Assembly: GCA_044868295.1 (NCBI GenBank)
Contig: JBIOWF010000042.1
Coordinates: 1-43,721, forward strand
From: JBIOWF01 sp044868295
Lineage (GTDB): Bacteria > Actinomycetota > Actinomycetes > Streptosporangiales > Streptosporangiaceae
Direction of reading: 5' to 3'
DNA: 43,721 nucleotides
The translations under genes and the position numbers were made by a program. The notes beneath the pieces were generated by a model. It ran no database searches and was not told the DNA's origin. It worked only from the letters and a program-made list of their open reading frames with translations. This document shows, one piece after another, positions 28,829 to 36,651 of this stretch; within the stretch, counting starts at the first letter, position 1, and each line of letters starts with the position of its first letter.

Positions 28829-30910
28829 CTAGCTCCTGCCCTGCCCCCTTGGACCCTGGCTTTTCGCGCCCTGGCTCCTGGCCCGGTGTTCCGCCCGGCT
28901 GAGCAGCAGGCGGGCGTACCTGCTCTGGGTCCGCACCTGTACGTGCCGCCACCCCTCGCGAGACCGGACCACGAGATCCTCTCCTCGGTCGGCCAGCCAC
29001 AGCGCCACCTCCCTGAGCACGCCCGGACCGCGCAGCCGCAGCTCGGCGAAGGCGGTGGCCGCGGCGTCGCGCAGCCGGGCCAGCACGGCACGGCCCTGAT
29101 CCGCGGCCAGCTCCCGCCGCCGCCGCAGCTCCTCCCGGTTCTCCTCGGCCAGCCGCCGCCCCTCGGCGGCGGCGCCGGCGGTCAGCAGCAGGACCGCCAC
29201 GATCGCGGCGCGGGTTCCGAGCTCCTCGCGACGGCCGGTGAGCGCGTGGTGGCGTTGCTCCCGCCACCAGTCGACCCAGGCCGCACCCGCCCGCCTCAGT
29301 GCGGACAGGCTCTCCAGCCGCAGCCGGCGGCGGTAGCGGCCGGTCGCTCGCGGATCCAGGGTCAGCTCGACGGCGATCGCCACCCCGCGGTTCCACTCCC
29401 GGTCGCTCACCCCACCGGCGACTCCCCGCAAACGGTCGAGGACCCCACCCACCTCGGTCAGGACGATCGGCAGCTCCGCGTCGAGACGATGGAGCAGGCG
29501 GCATCCACCGGTTTCCCCGTCGGGGCACTCCGGGTGCCCGCAGCGGTGCCGGGCGGCATGCGCCAGCACGCCCGAGGCCACCACTTCCGCCAGGGGGCCG
29601 TGGGCGCCGCCGGTGGCGAGGTCGATCAGCCCCTCGGCGTCAACGGCGAACCCCCGGTAGCGCGGTCGCAGACCCGCCGTGAACGTGGCCGCGAAGGCTG
29701 AGGAGATCATGGGCGGAGCCTCTTCGAGCAGGTCCCGGTCGAAGCGCCCGTCCTGGACTTCGAATTCGAGCCAATTGCCCAGCAGAACATCGCCGCCGTC
29801 GGCCAGCCACGACTCCGCCGGACCCGGCCTGGCGGCCATGTCCATCGCCAGCGCGGCGGGGGTGGCGTGCTCCCGCCCGGCGAACTCCAGCGGGGCGTAC
29901 GCCCGGTCCCCGATCACCGGCGGCGTGCCGCCCGCCAGCCAGGCGGCCACCTGCGCGCCGGTCCAGCGCGCGGCCGGGTCCACGGTCAGCAGACCGGCGA
30001 GCAGCGGCTGCCACCGGCCATGGGCCGCGCCGTCGTGGTCCACGGCCGCGTCTCCCGGCTCGAACGCGGGCGGGCGTCCGGTGAGGAGCTCGTGCACCAC
30101 GACTCCCAGCGCCCACCAGGAGGCCGGTGCCCCGGCCGCTCCCTCAACGGTCTCGGGCGGCGCGGGCCGCGCCCAGCCGTACCAGGCCGGGGTCCGGATG
30201 TGGCCGAGTGCGAGGACAAGCGGATCGAGGCCGCGGACCAGAAGGTCGTCGGGGCGGAAGTCGCCGATGTCGTGCCCGAGGGTGTCCCGCCAGCCGCTGA
30301 CGCAGGCCGCGATCGCGGTCACCGCCTCGCGTGCCCGCTTCTCAACCCACGGGCCGCCCGTCATGAGATCGCGCAGCGTTCCACCGGGCAGGTGCTCCTG
30401 GACGAGCCAGGTGACGGAGCTCGTCCCGGAGCCTGACCGCCCGTGATCGACCAGGCCGGGCCGGTACGGCAGCGCGCCACGCTCGGCGATCCGGTCCAGC
30501 AGGGCGTCGTCCAGCCGCAGGCCGGGCCGGTAGATCCGGAGCGCGACCTGCGTGGGCTCGTCAGCGCGAGTCCGGGCGAGATAGAGGTCGCTCTCGTCGT
30601 TTTGCGCGAGCAGCCGCTCGATCGTGTACTTCCGCCGGAGCGACCACGGGACCAGGGCCAGCCCGTTCACGCCGTCCCGGTTCGCGCCATATCCAGGCAT
30701 GCCTTCCCGGTTCGCGTCATCTCCGACCACGACCTCCCGATTCACATGATCCCCGGTCACGACCTCGCGCGTCACGTCAACTCGGTCCGCGTCATCTCCG
30801 ACCACGACCTCCCGGCCCGCGACCTCCCGATTCACATGATCCCCGGTCACGACCTCGCGCGTCACGTCGTCTCCGATCGCGTCGTCTCGGTTCACGCCTT
30901 CTTCGGTCAC
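28829..30910 (-). CDS. Pseudokinase paralogue of the upstream Ser/Thr kinase
   Basis: A 693-residue protein if translation begins at GTG 30910, overlapping the stop of the kinase gene. The body starts at LVPWSLRRKYTIERLL, parallel to the kinase's RRKYEPLRLLGQ. Key kinase residues are changed: the glycine loop reads LAQNDESDLYLA, the VAIK lysine is Arg (VALRIYRP), the catalytic loop is HDIGDFRPDDLLV instead of HxDxxxxN, and DFG is LGH. ATP-dependent phosphotransfer is therefore unlikely. The C-terminal half matches the kinase paralogue, including a Cys/His cluster (CGHPECPDGETGGC). Residues 1-80 are decapeptide repeats and may not be translated; GTG 30670 would give a protein starting at NGLALVPWSLRRKY, like the paralogue. 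It probably regulates the kinase. Confidence 0.75.
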   Translation of the reverse strand: MTEEGVNRDDAIGDDVTREVVTGDHVNREVAGREVVVGDDADRVDVTREVVTGDHVNREVVVGDDANREGMPGYGANRDGVNGLALVPWSLRRKYTIERLLAQNDESDLYLARTRADEPTQVALRIYRPGLRLDDALLDRIAERGALPYRPGLVDHGRSGSGTSSVTWLVQEHLPGGTLRDLMTGGPWVEKRAREAVTAIAACVSGWRDTLGHDIGDFRPDDLLVRGLDPLVLALGHIRTPAWYGWARPAPPETVEGAAGAPASWWALGVVVHELLTGRPPAFEPGDAAVDHDGAAHGRWQPLLAGLLTVDPAARWTGAQVAAWLAGGTPPVIGDRAYAPLEFAGREHATPAALAMDMAARPGPAESWLADGGDVLLGNWLEFEVQDGRFDRDLLEEAPPMISSAFAATFTAGLRPRYRGFAVDAEGLIDLATGGAHGPLAEVVASGVLAHAARHRCGHPECPDGETGGCRLLHRLDAELPIVLTEVGGVLDRLRGVAGGVSDREWNRGVAIAVELTLDPRATGRYRRRLRLESLSALRRAGAAWVDWWREQRHHALTGRREELGTRAAIVAVLLLTAGAAAEGRRLAEENREELRRRRELAADQGRAVLARLRDAAATAFAELRLRGPGVLREVALWLADRGEDLVVRSREGWRHVQVRTQSRYARLLLSRAEHRARSQGAKSQGPRGQGRS
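30673..30900 (-). repeat. 30-bp minisatellite at the start of the pseudokinase gene
   Basis: A 48-base block is repeated exactly at 30731-30778 and 30821-30868, offset by 90 bases, inside a longer array of degenerate 30-base units. Read on the minus strand it encodes decapeptides of the type REVV(T/V)GD(D/H)(A/V)N. The period preserves the frame, so copy-number change would lengthen or shorten the N-terminus without disrupting it. Confidence 0.8.
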
Positions 30911-33180
30911 GCCGCCTCCAGGAACCGGCCCGGCAGGGAGACGAGCACATGGACGCCCAGCCCGGCCGGGACGAGCCCGGTGGCGAGAAGGCGGATCAGC
31001 ACGATCACCGAGAGCGCGGCGGCCGCCCAGTAGGCCAGCACCCGCAGTCCCGGCCGCCGCCACAACCTCTTGGACGACGCGACGCTCGTCGCCGCGATCA
31101 GCAGCAGCGTGGGCCACAGGGCTCCCAGGACGCCCGACGTGCCGGGTATGACCGACGACGCCGAGGCGGCCAGGCCGCGTATTCCGGTCCAGCTCAGTGC
31201 CGCCTCGATCGGGTCGGCCACCGATCGGACGGACCGGTCCGGCGTCCCGTACACGATCGAACCCAGGAGGTCGGCGAGACCGAGGATGATCGCCGGAACC
31301 GCGAACCGGCGGCAGCGCCCCGCCCTGCGGGCCAGTTCCCTGAGGGTTCCGGGCCTGAGGACCCCCGCCCGTCCGGCCCACTCCCGGAAGCCGCCGCCCC
31401 TCGGAGCTCCAGCCCGTCCAGCCTGCTCCCTGAGGTTGCCGCCCCTGAGGGCACCAGCCCGTCCGGCCCACTCCCTGAGATGCCCGGCCTGATCGGGCGT
31501 GGCCTCGGGGTGGGCGGACTGTGGCGCCTCACCTGGCGCCCGCTCGCCCGCATGGGGGGCGAGCAGGTGGGCGACCACGATCCGGCCACGCCCGGCGACG
31601 GTCTCCGCGTCGGCGTCGTGCGCGGCCTTCCGCTCCCGCACCCACCAAGAGGTGTCGGCGGTCGCCTGACGGATCCCCGCGAGATAACCGCCCACCGACT
31701 CGGGGCGCACCGTCAGCTCCGTCGCCGCGCTCCAGGCCAAGTCCATCTCACGGGCGGCCGGGATCCCGCCCGGCTCCCGGATGCTCTGCTCGATGACCGG
31801 CCGCAGCCAACCGAGCCTTCTCACTACCTCCGCCACCGTTCCGGCGGCCTCCTCCCGGATCCGCTCCAACACGAGACATACGTCCCCACAGCGACGGCCG
31901 TGCCCGCATTCGTGCCTGGCAGCATATTGGAGTACGCCGGACTCCAGGACCTCGCGCAGGACGCGGGAGTCCTCCACCGCGCCTCTGGCGAGGGACAGCA
32001 GGCCCGCGTCGTCGACGACGTAACCCTTGTAGCGGGGGGCCCGATCCGGGATGAAATGCGCGGCGAGCGCGGACAGCGCCATGTGGGCCGCCTCCGGCCG
32101 CCCGTCGAGGCGGGCGAGCGGGGCCGGGTCGAAGCCGGAGTCGGGGAAGCCCCGCCCGATCCACTCGACGAGCCGCGCCGCGTTGCCCTGCAGCAGCCAG
32201 GGAACGGCGAGGCTCCACCGGTCCTGCATGTCAAGGACGAGCTTGTCGGGCTCGACGTGGCTGGTCCCGGCGAACACGACGGGCTCGAAACGCCTGGTCG
32301 TCCTGGCAATGCCGGGCGTCCTCCCGGCCAGCCACTCGGCGACCTGGGGATGCCCCCAACGAGCGTGCCGGTCCACGGTCAGCAGGCCCTGCACCAGCAT
32401 CCGCCACCGGGCGTCAGTGATCGCCGACAGGTCTGGGATGACGCCCTCCCTCAGCAGGACGAGCACCTCCGCCTCCGCCAGGCCGTCGTACGGCGACCGG
32501 GCGGTGAGCAGTTCGAGCACGATCACGCCGACGGACCACCACACCGGCGGTTCGCCCCGGCGGAATTGGAGCGCCTCGGGGGCCATATAGCGAATCTTCG
32601 CGAGAATCGTGCCTATTTCCTGGCTCGCACTATTCCGTACGGCACCGCCGAAGTCACCGATCACGAACCGGTACGGCCGCACGGAGCGCACCAGAATATT
32701 CTCCGGATTGATATCCGTATGGTTGTAACGCATCTCGGCCTGCCAGAAAGACACGCAGCCGGCCAATTCCGTCACGATCTCCAGGATCTCGGGTTCGGCT
32801 AATCTCCCCCGCTTCTCCATGACCTGCCGCAGGGAGCCCGCGTCGAAGTACTCCTGCGCCTCCCAGCCGACCATGGCGCCGTACATGCCTTCGGTGTTGC
32901 CGTAGTCGAGAAGATGAGGGACGTGCCTGGCGAACCGCGAGGTCGTGAACGCGGCCCGGAGTGCCAGGTCGATCGGCCGCCGGTACACCTTGATCGCGGC
33001 GAGGTCGCCGCCCTTGCGGGGCCGCCCGAGGAAGACGTCCGCCTCGCCTCCCTGCCCCAGGAGCCGCAGCGGCTCATATTTGCGCCGCACCTCCTGTGGA
33101 AACGACGGGAAACCCCCCGGCTCGTTCACGAAGCCATCCGAAGGTGGGAGAACATGGCATGGATTCTCCCAATCAGGCAC
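30907..33180 (-). CDS. Membrane-anchored Ser/Thr protein kinase
   Basis: A 757-residue protein if started at GTG 33180; GTG 33129 (giving NEPGGFPSFPQEVRRKY) matches the pseudokinase better and is a good alternative. The kinase domain (about 30-290) looks active: glycine loop LLGQGGEADVFLG, lysine in LAAIKVYRR, catalytic loop YNHTDINPENILV, GDFGGA as the DFG segment, and YMAPEAL. A middle region shared with the pseudokinase follows (AARHECGHGRRCGDVC, possible metal-binding Cys/His). Then come four 15-residue repeats (LREWAGRAGALRGG type) and three hydrophobic spans near the C-terminus (AVPAIILGLADLLG, LWPTLLLIAATSVA, AAAALSVIVLIRLLA). It is not a PASTA-type PknB. Its target is unknown. Confidence 0.82.
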   Translation of the reverse strand: MPDWENPCHVLPPSDGFVNEPGGFPSFPQEVRRKYEPLRLLGQGGEADVFLGRPRKGGDLAAIKVYRRPIDLALRAAFTTSRFARHVPHLLDYGNTEGMYGAMVGWEAQEYFDAGSLRQVMEKRGRLAEPEILEIVTELAGCVSFWQAEMRYNHTDINPENILVRSVRPYRFVIGDFGGAVRNSASQEIGTILAKIRYMAPEALQFRRGEPPVWWSVGVIVLELLTARSPYDGLAEAEVLVLLREGVIPDLSAITDARWRMLVQGLLTVDRHARWGHPQVAEWLAGRTPGIARTTRRFEPVVFAGTSHVEPDKLVLDMQDRWSLAVPWLLQGNAARLVEWIGRGFPDSGFDPAPLARLDGRPEAAHMALSALAAHFIPDRAPRYKGYVVDDAGLLSLARGAVEDSRVLREVLESGVLQYAARHECGHGRRCGDVCLVLERIREEAAGTVAEVVRRLGWLRPVIEQSIREPGGIPAAREMDLAWSAATELTVRPESVGGYLAGIRQATADTSWWVRERKAAHDADAETVAGRGRIVVAHLLAPHAGERAPGEAPQSAHPEATPDQAGHLREWAGRAGALRGGNLREQAGRAGAPRGGGFREWAGRAGVLRPGTLRELARRAGRCRRFAVPAIILGLADLLGSIVYGTPDRSVRSVADPIEAALSWTGIRGLAASASSVIPGTSGVLGALWPTLLLIAATSVASSKRLWRRPGLRVLAYWAAAALSVIVLIRLLATGLVPAGLGVHVLVSLPGRFLEAA
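31310..31480 (-). repeat. 45-bp in-frame repeats in the kinase gene
   Basis: About four units encoding 15 residues each on the minus strand (LREWAGRAGALRGGN, LREQAGRAGAPRGGG, FREWAGRAGVLRPGT, LRELARRAG). They form a positively charged, probably helical stalk between the shared middle domain and the membrane spans. Confidence 0.75.
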
Positions 33181-33323
33181 CCGCGCCGCCAGAGGATCGG
33201 CTCAATAATTGAATACCCGGCTATTCACCCGCATACAATGGAAGCGCACGCTCAGGCACATATCGACATATATCATCCTAGACACGGCCACGCGCAGGGG
33301 CGGGGTCGGGGCGTTCCGGTCGA
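33181..33323 (-). promoter_or_regulatory. AT-rich promoter region of the kinase operon
   Basis: The 143 bases between the transporter stop and the kinase start are markedly AT-rich around 33185-33285. Read on the minus strand, GATATATGTCGATATGT has a GATAT direct repeat spaced ten bases apart. A -10/-35 pair could not be assigned with confidence. No gene is seen here. Confidence 0.4.
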
Positions 33324-34040
33324 TCATGAGATCCCCACGCCGACCAGCAGGCCGATGGCGTACGTGACGGCCGCCGAGAGTCCACCCAGCAGCAACTGCC
33401 TGCCCCCGCCGAACCAGACCGGCCGTGCGGTGAGTCTGGCCACCAGGCCGCCGGTCGTGGCAAGTGCGACGGTGCTGGCGATCAGCGCGGGCACCAGGCT
33501 GGTGGCATCCAACATGAACGGCAGCAGCGGGATCAGCGCGCCGATCGCGAAGGCGAGGAAGGAGGAGCCCGCGGCGGTCCACGGCGAGGGCAGGTCGTCA
33601 GGGTCGACGCCGAGCTCCTCACGGACGTGGACGCGCCAGGTTACTTCGGGGAACCGGTGGAGCTCGCGGGCCACCTCCGCGGCGAGTTCCGGGCGCAGGC
33701 CCTTGGCCTCATAGACCAAAGTGAGTTCGCGCAGCTCCTCTTCGGGGTTGCGCTCCAGCTCGAGTCGCTCGATCGCGATCTCCGCACGCATGAGCTCGGT
33801 CTGCGACGACACCGAGGTGTACTCGCCGGTGGCCATCGAGCAGGCGCCGGCGATCAGGCCGGCGAACCCGGCCAGTAAGACGGCATGGCCGGTGGCGCCG
33901 CCGCCGACGATGCCCGCTACCAGCGCGAAGTTGGACACAAGGCCGTCCATGACACCGAATGTGGCCGGCCTCAGCCAGCCGCCGGTTACATCGCGGTGCG
34001 AATGGTGCAGCTCGGGCTGCGCTTCGGCGAGAGAGGTCAT
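33324..34040 (-). CDS. VIT1/CCC1-family Fe(II)/Mn(II) transporter
   Basis: A 238-residue membrane protein of the VIT family (PF01988). The N-terminus HSHRDVTGGWLRPATFGVMDGLVSNFALVAGI is the characteristic first segment, followed by the GEYTSVSSQTEL helix (family GEY-S signature), a soluble acidic stretch with Glu-rich metal-binding residues (about 75-130) and further hydrophobic segments to the C-terminus. The family moves iron or manganese out of the cytoplasm. The gene is monocistronic on the minus strand and preceded by an iron-box-like palindrome (34069-34087), which fits control by intracellular Fe or Mn. Confidence 0.92.
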   Translation of the reverse strand: MTSLAEAQPELHHSHRDVTGGWLRPATFGVMDGLVSNFALVAGIVGGGATGHAVLLAGFAGLIAGACSMATGEYTSVSSQTELMRAEIAIERLELERNPEEELRELTLVYEAKGLRPELAAEVARELHRFPEVTWRVHVREELGVDPDDLPSPWTAAGSSFLAFAIGALIPLLPFMLDATSLVPALIASTVALATTGGLVARLTARPVWFGGGRQLLLGGLSAAVTYAIGLLVGVGIS

Positions 34041-34068
34041 CGAGGCTTTCCCCTTGGGACAGGGAAAC

Positions 34069-34087
34069 TTAGGTATGTGTAACCTTA
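34069..34087. promoter_or_regulatory. DtxR/IdeR-like iron box upstream of the VIT transporter
   Basis: TTAGGTATGTGTAACCTTA lies 29 bases upstream of the transporter start. Compared with the DtxR/IdeR consensus TTAGGTTAGGCTAACCTAA it matches 13 of 19 positions, including TTAGGT and TAACCT. The rest of this 288-base gap (34041-34328) shows no gene. Confidence 0.6.
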
Positions 34088-34328
34088 GTTTCGGAGTAGC
34101 ACTTGTTACATTTAGGACTATATGGCCCGAAGTAGATGCGGAGCAATTCCTGAAATGTCAGTCAGGGCCTTCCCCACCCAAGGTGGCTGCCGCCCAGCCG
34201 GATGGGCGAGCCGTTCAGCGAGGAAGGGTGTCGGGTCTGGTGGCGCAGCCGCCAGGGTGGGCCAGTGCCGGGATGCGGGCCTTACGTATGGGCCGACAGA
34301 GCCGAACTCCCGATGTTCGGCCGCTGTA

Positions 34329-35747
34329 CTAGGAGGCGGCGGCCGGGAGCACCATGCGGAACGCGGTGTGACCGGGACGGCTCTCCACGTCCACCGTTCC
34401 GTCGTGCGCGACAACCACGGCCTTGACGATGGCCAGTCCCAGGCCGCTTCCGCCGGAGAGCCGCGACCTCCCCTTGTCCATCCGGACGAACCGCTCGAAG
34501 ATCTCGCTCTGGAGCTCCTCGGGGATGCCGGGACCGTCGTCTGCCACGATCAGCTCCGTCTTACCGGGGCCGGTGACACGTACGGTGACCGTGACGGTGG
34601 TTCCCTGAGGCGTGTGCATGCTGGCGTTGCCGAGCAGGTTGGCGACGACCTGATGGAGCCGGTCGGCGTCGCCGATCACCGTAACCGGCTCTTCGGGCAG
34701 TTCCAGGCGCCACCGGTGACCCGGAGCCGACACGTGGACGTCGCCCGTCGCGTCGATCACCATACGGCTCAGGTCGACCTCGTCACGGGCCAGTGGCCTG
34801 CCCGCGTCGAGCCGCGCCAGCAACAGCAGGTCGTCGACGAGCGCCCCCATCCGAGAGGACTCGGACTCGATCCGCTCCAGGGCATGCCGCACCTCGTCGG
34901 GAACCGGGCCGGGGTTCCGGCGGGCCAGCTGGACATGGGCCCGGACGGTCGCGAGCGGCGTGCGCAACTCGTGGCTGGCATCGGCGGCGAATGTGCGCAT
35001 CCGCTGCTCGCTGGCGTGCCGCCGGGCCAGCGCGTCTTCGACGTGGCCCAGCATCCGGTTGAAGGCGGCCCCGACCTGTCCCACCTCGGTTCGGGGATCA
35101 TCGTCTGGCGCCCGTTCGAGCAGGGTGACCTCCCCGCTGGCGAGTGGCAGCCCGGTGACTCGGCGGGCCGTGGCCGTCACCCGCTCCAGCGGGCGCAGCG
35201 ACAGTCGCACCCAGATCGTGCCCGCTATCGCGGTGCCGAGCAGTGCGCCGGCGAACACCACCATCTCGATCAGCTGGAGGCGACGCAGCGTCGTGTGCGC
35301 CCCCTCCAACGGCAGGCCGTTGACGAGCACGTCGCCGTCCTTGCCCGCGACCGCCAGAACGCGGTAGTCGTCCAGGGCGGACAGCTCCACGTCGTGGGCG
35401 CGGCCGTCCAGCGGCACTGCGTCGAGGGCGGCGGTGTCTCTGGCGGAGAGCCGGACCGATGTGTTTCCCACCATCACCACGGCGGCATGGGTCACGCGTC
35501 CGTTCACCAGGCGGACGCCGAGGGTACCGATCGACTGCCCACGGCTGTCGCCGTGCTCGCCGTTCTCATCCTCGTGCTCCAGGCTGGCGGCGAACCTGCC
35601 GACCGTCATCGACAGCTGCTGGTCCACCCGCTCGACCAGGAAGCGTTCCAGCGCGATGGAGGTGGCCACGCCGACGGCCGCGCAGGCGAGCGCGAGCAGC
35701 ACCAGGACACCGGCGATGAGCCGGGCCCGGAGTGTGCGCGGTCTCAT
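34329..35747 (-). CDS. Sensor histidine kinase
   Basis: A 472-residue two-component sensor. A first membrane helix (about 10-32, ARLIAGVLVLLALACAAVG) and a second (about 160-182) enclose an extracytoplasmic domain. A HAMP region follows (LRPLERVTATARRVTG), then the HisKA box DASHELRTPLATVRAH with the phospho-acceptor His, and the ATPase domain with N box (LLGNASMHTP), DDGPGIP and SGGSGLGLAI. It resembles MprB/TcrY-type actinobacterial kinases. Its start overlaps the stop of the response regulator gene (ATGA), so the two are co-translated. The regulator gene lies first in the operon and diverges from a flavin-dependent redox operon. Confidence 0.95.
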   Translation of the reverse strand: MRPRTLRARLIAGVLVLLALACAAVGVATSIALERFLVERVDQQLSMTVGRFAASLEHEDENGEHGDSRGQSIGTLGVRLVNGRVTHAAVVMVGNTSVRLSARDTAALDAVPLDGRAHDVELSALDDYRVLAVAGKDGDVLVNGLPLEGAHTTLRRLQLIEMVVFAGALLGTAIAGTIWVRLSLRPLERVTATARRVTGLPLASGEVTLLERAPDDDPRTEVGQVGAAFNRMLGHVEDALARRHASEQRMRTFAADASHELRTPLATVRAHVQLARRNPGPVPDEVRHALERIESESSRMGALVDDLLLLARLDAGRPLARDEVDLSRMVIDATGDVHVSAPGHRWRLELPEEPVTVIGDADRLHQVVANLLGNASMHTPQGTTVTVTVRVTGPGKTELIVADDGPGIPEELQSEIFERFVRMDKGRSRLSGGSGLGLAIVKAVVVAHDGTVDVESRPGHTAFRMVLPAAAS

Positions 35748-36505
35748 GGTGCGGGTTCTGATGGCTTCAGCACGTATCCCACGCCCCGCACGGTATGGAT
35801 CATCGATGGGCGGCCCGCGTCGATCTTCTTGCGCAGGTAGCTGATGTACAGCTCGACCACATGGGCCTGGCCGCCGAAATCGTAGGACCAGACCCGGTCG
35901 AGGATCTGCGCCTTGCCCAACACGCGGCGCGGGTTGCGCATGAGAAACCGCAGCAGCTCGAACTCGGTGGGAGTCAGCTCCACCAACTCACCGGCCCGGG
36001 TCACCTCCCGCGCATCCTCGTCCATCACCAGGTCTCCCACGATCAGCCGGTTCCCGGCCTCCGCCCTGGACATGCCGGCCCGGCGGAGCAGCCCCCGTAG
36101 CCGAGCGAGGACCTCCTCCAGGCTGAACGGCTTGGTCACGTAGTCGTCGCCACCCGCAGTGATCCCGGCGATTCGGTCCTCCACCGCGTCCCTGGCGGTG
36201 AGGAACAGCACGCACACATGCGGTGCCTCGGCGCGCAGGCGGCGCAGGACCTCGAATCCGCCGATGTCGGGGAGCATCACATCGAGCAGCACCGCGTCCG
36301 GCTGGAACTCGCGAGCCACGCTCACCGCGCTCAGGCCGTCGACGGCGACGCGCACCCGCCAGCCCTCGTGGCGGAGCACGGCGCCGAGGACCTCGACGAG
36401 GTCGGGTTCGTCGTCGACGACGAGAACGCGGACCGGCGTGCCGTCGGGACGGAGCAGGCCGCCGGGGATGCCAGAGGTGCTGGGGATGCCGGGGGTCGTT
36501 TTCAT
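35744..36505 (-). CDS. OmpR/PhoB-family response regulator
   Basis: A 253-residue regulator starting at ATG 36505; the open frame reaches further upstream, but that part holds the divergent promoter. The receiver domain shows VLVVDDEPD (acidic pocket), LLDVMLPDIGG with the phospho-acceptor Asp, and YVTKPFSLEE with the conserved Lys. The winged-helix DNA-binding domain has LTPTEFELLRFLMRN and YISYLRKKID followed by TVRGVGYVLKP. It likely acts on its own promoter and the divergent flavocytochrome operon, where a perfect inverted repeat is found (36563-36597). Confidence 0.95.
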   Translation of the reverse strand: MKTTPGIPSTSGIPGGLLRPDGTPVRVLVVDDEPDLVEVLGAVLRHEGWRVRVAVDGLSAVSVAREFQPDAVLLDVMLPDIGGFEVLRRLRAEAPHVCVLFLTARDAVEDRIAGITAGGDDYVTKPFSLEEVLARLRGLLRRAGMSRAEAGNRLIVGDLVMDEDAREVTRAGELVELTPTEFELLRFLMRNPRRVLGKAQILDRVWSYDFGGQAHVVELYISYLRKKIDAGRPSMIHTVRGVGYVLKPSEPAP

Positions 36506-36562
36506 GGTGAATCCAGGATCCTCTTCTCCCTGATGCGGTTCCTGTGTGGCTCCTCTGTAAAT

Positions 36563-36597
36563 CCTATGAATACTGCCTTGGTGTCCGGATTCATAGG
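36563..36597. promoter_or_regulatory. Perfect 9-bp inverted repeat in the divergent promoter
   Basis: CCTATGAAT (36563-36571) and ATTCATAGG (36589-36597) flank a 17-base spacer between the response regulator gene (minus) and the flavocytochrome gene (plus). The intervening DNA is AT-rich for this genome. It is the best candidate binding site for the adjacent response regulator. Confidence 0.6.
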
Positions 36598-36651
36598 TAA
36601 CGGAGAGATTCGGCTGGAACGGTGGGTCACAGATGTTGAGAGGAGACACCC

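Noticed and set aside
30673..30900. CRISPR-like array
   Set aside because: The repeats are contiguous, in-frame and coding-like, without unique spacers or cas genes.
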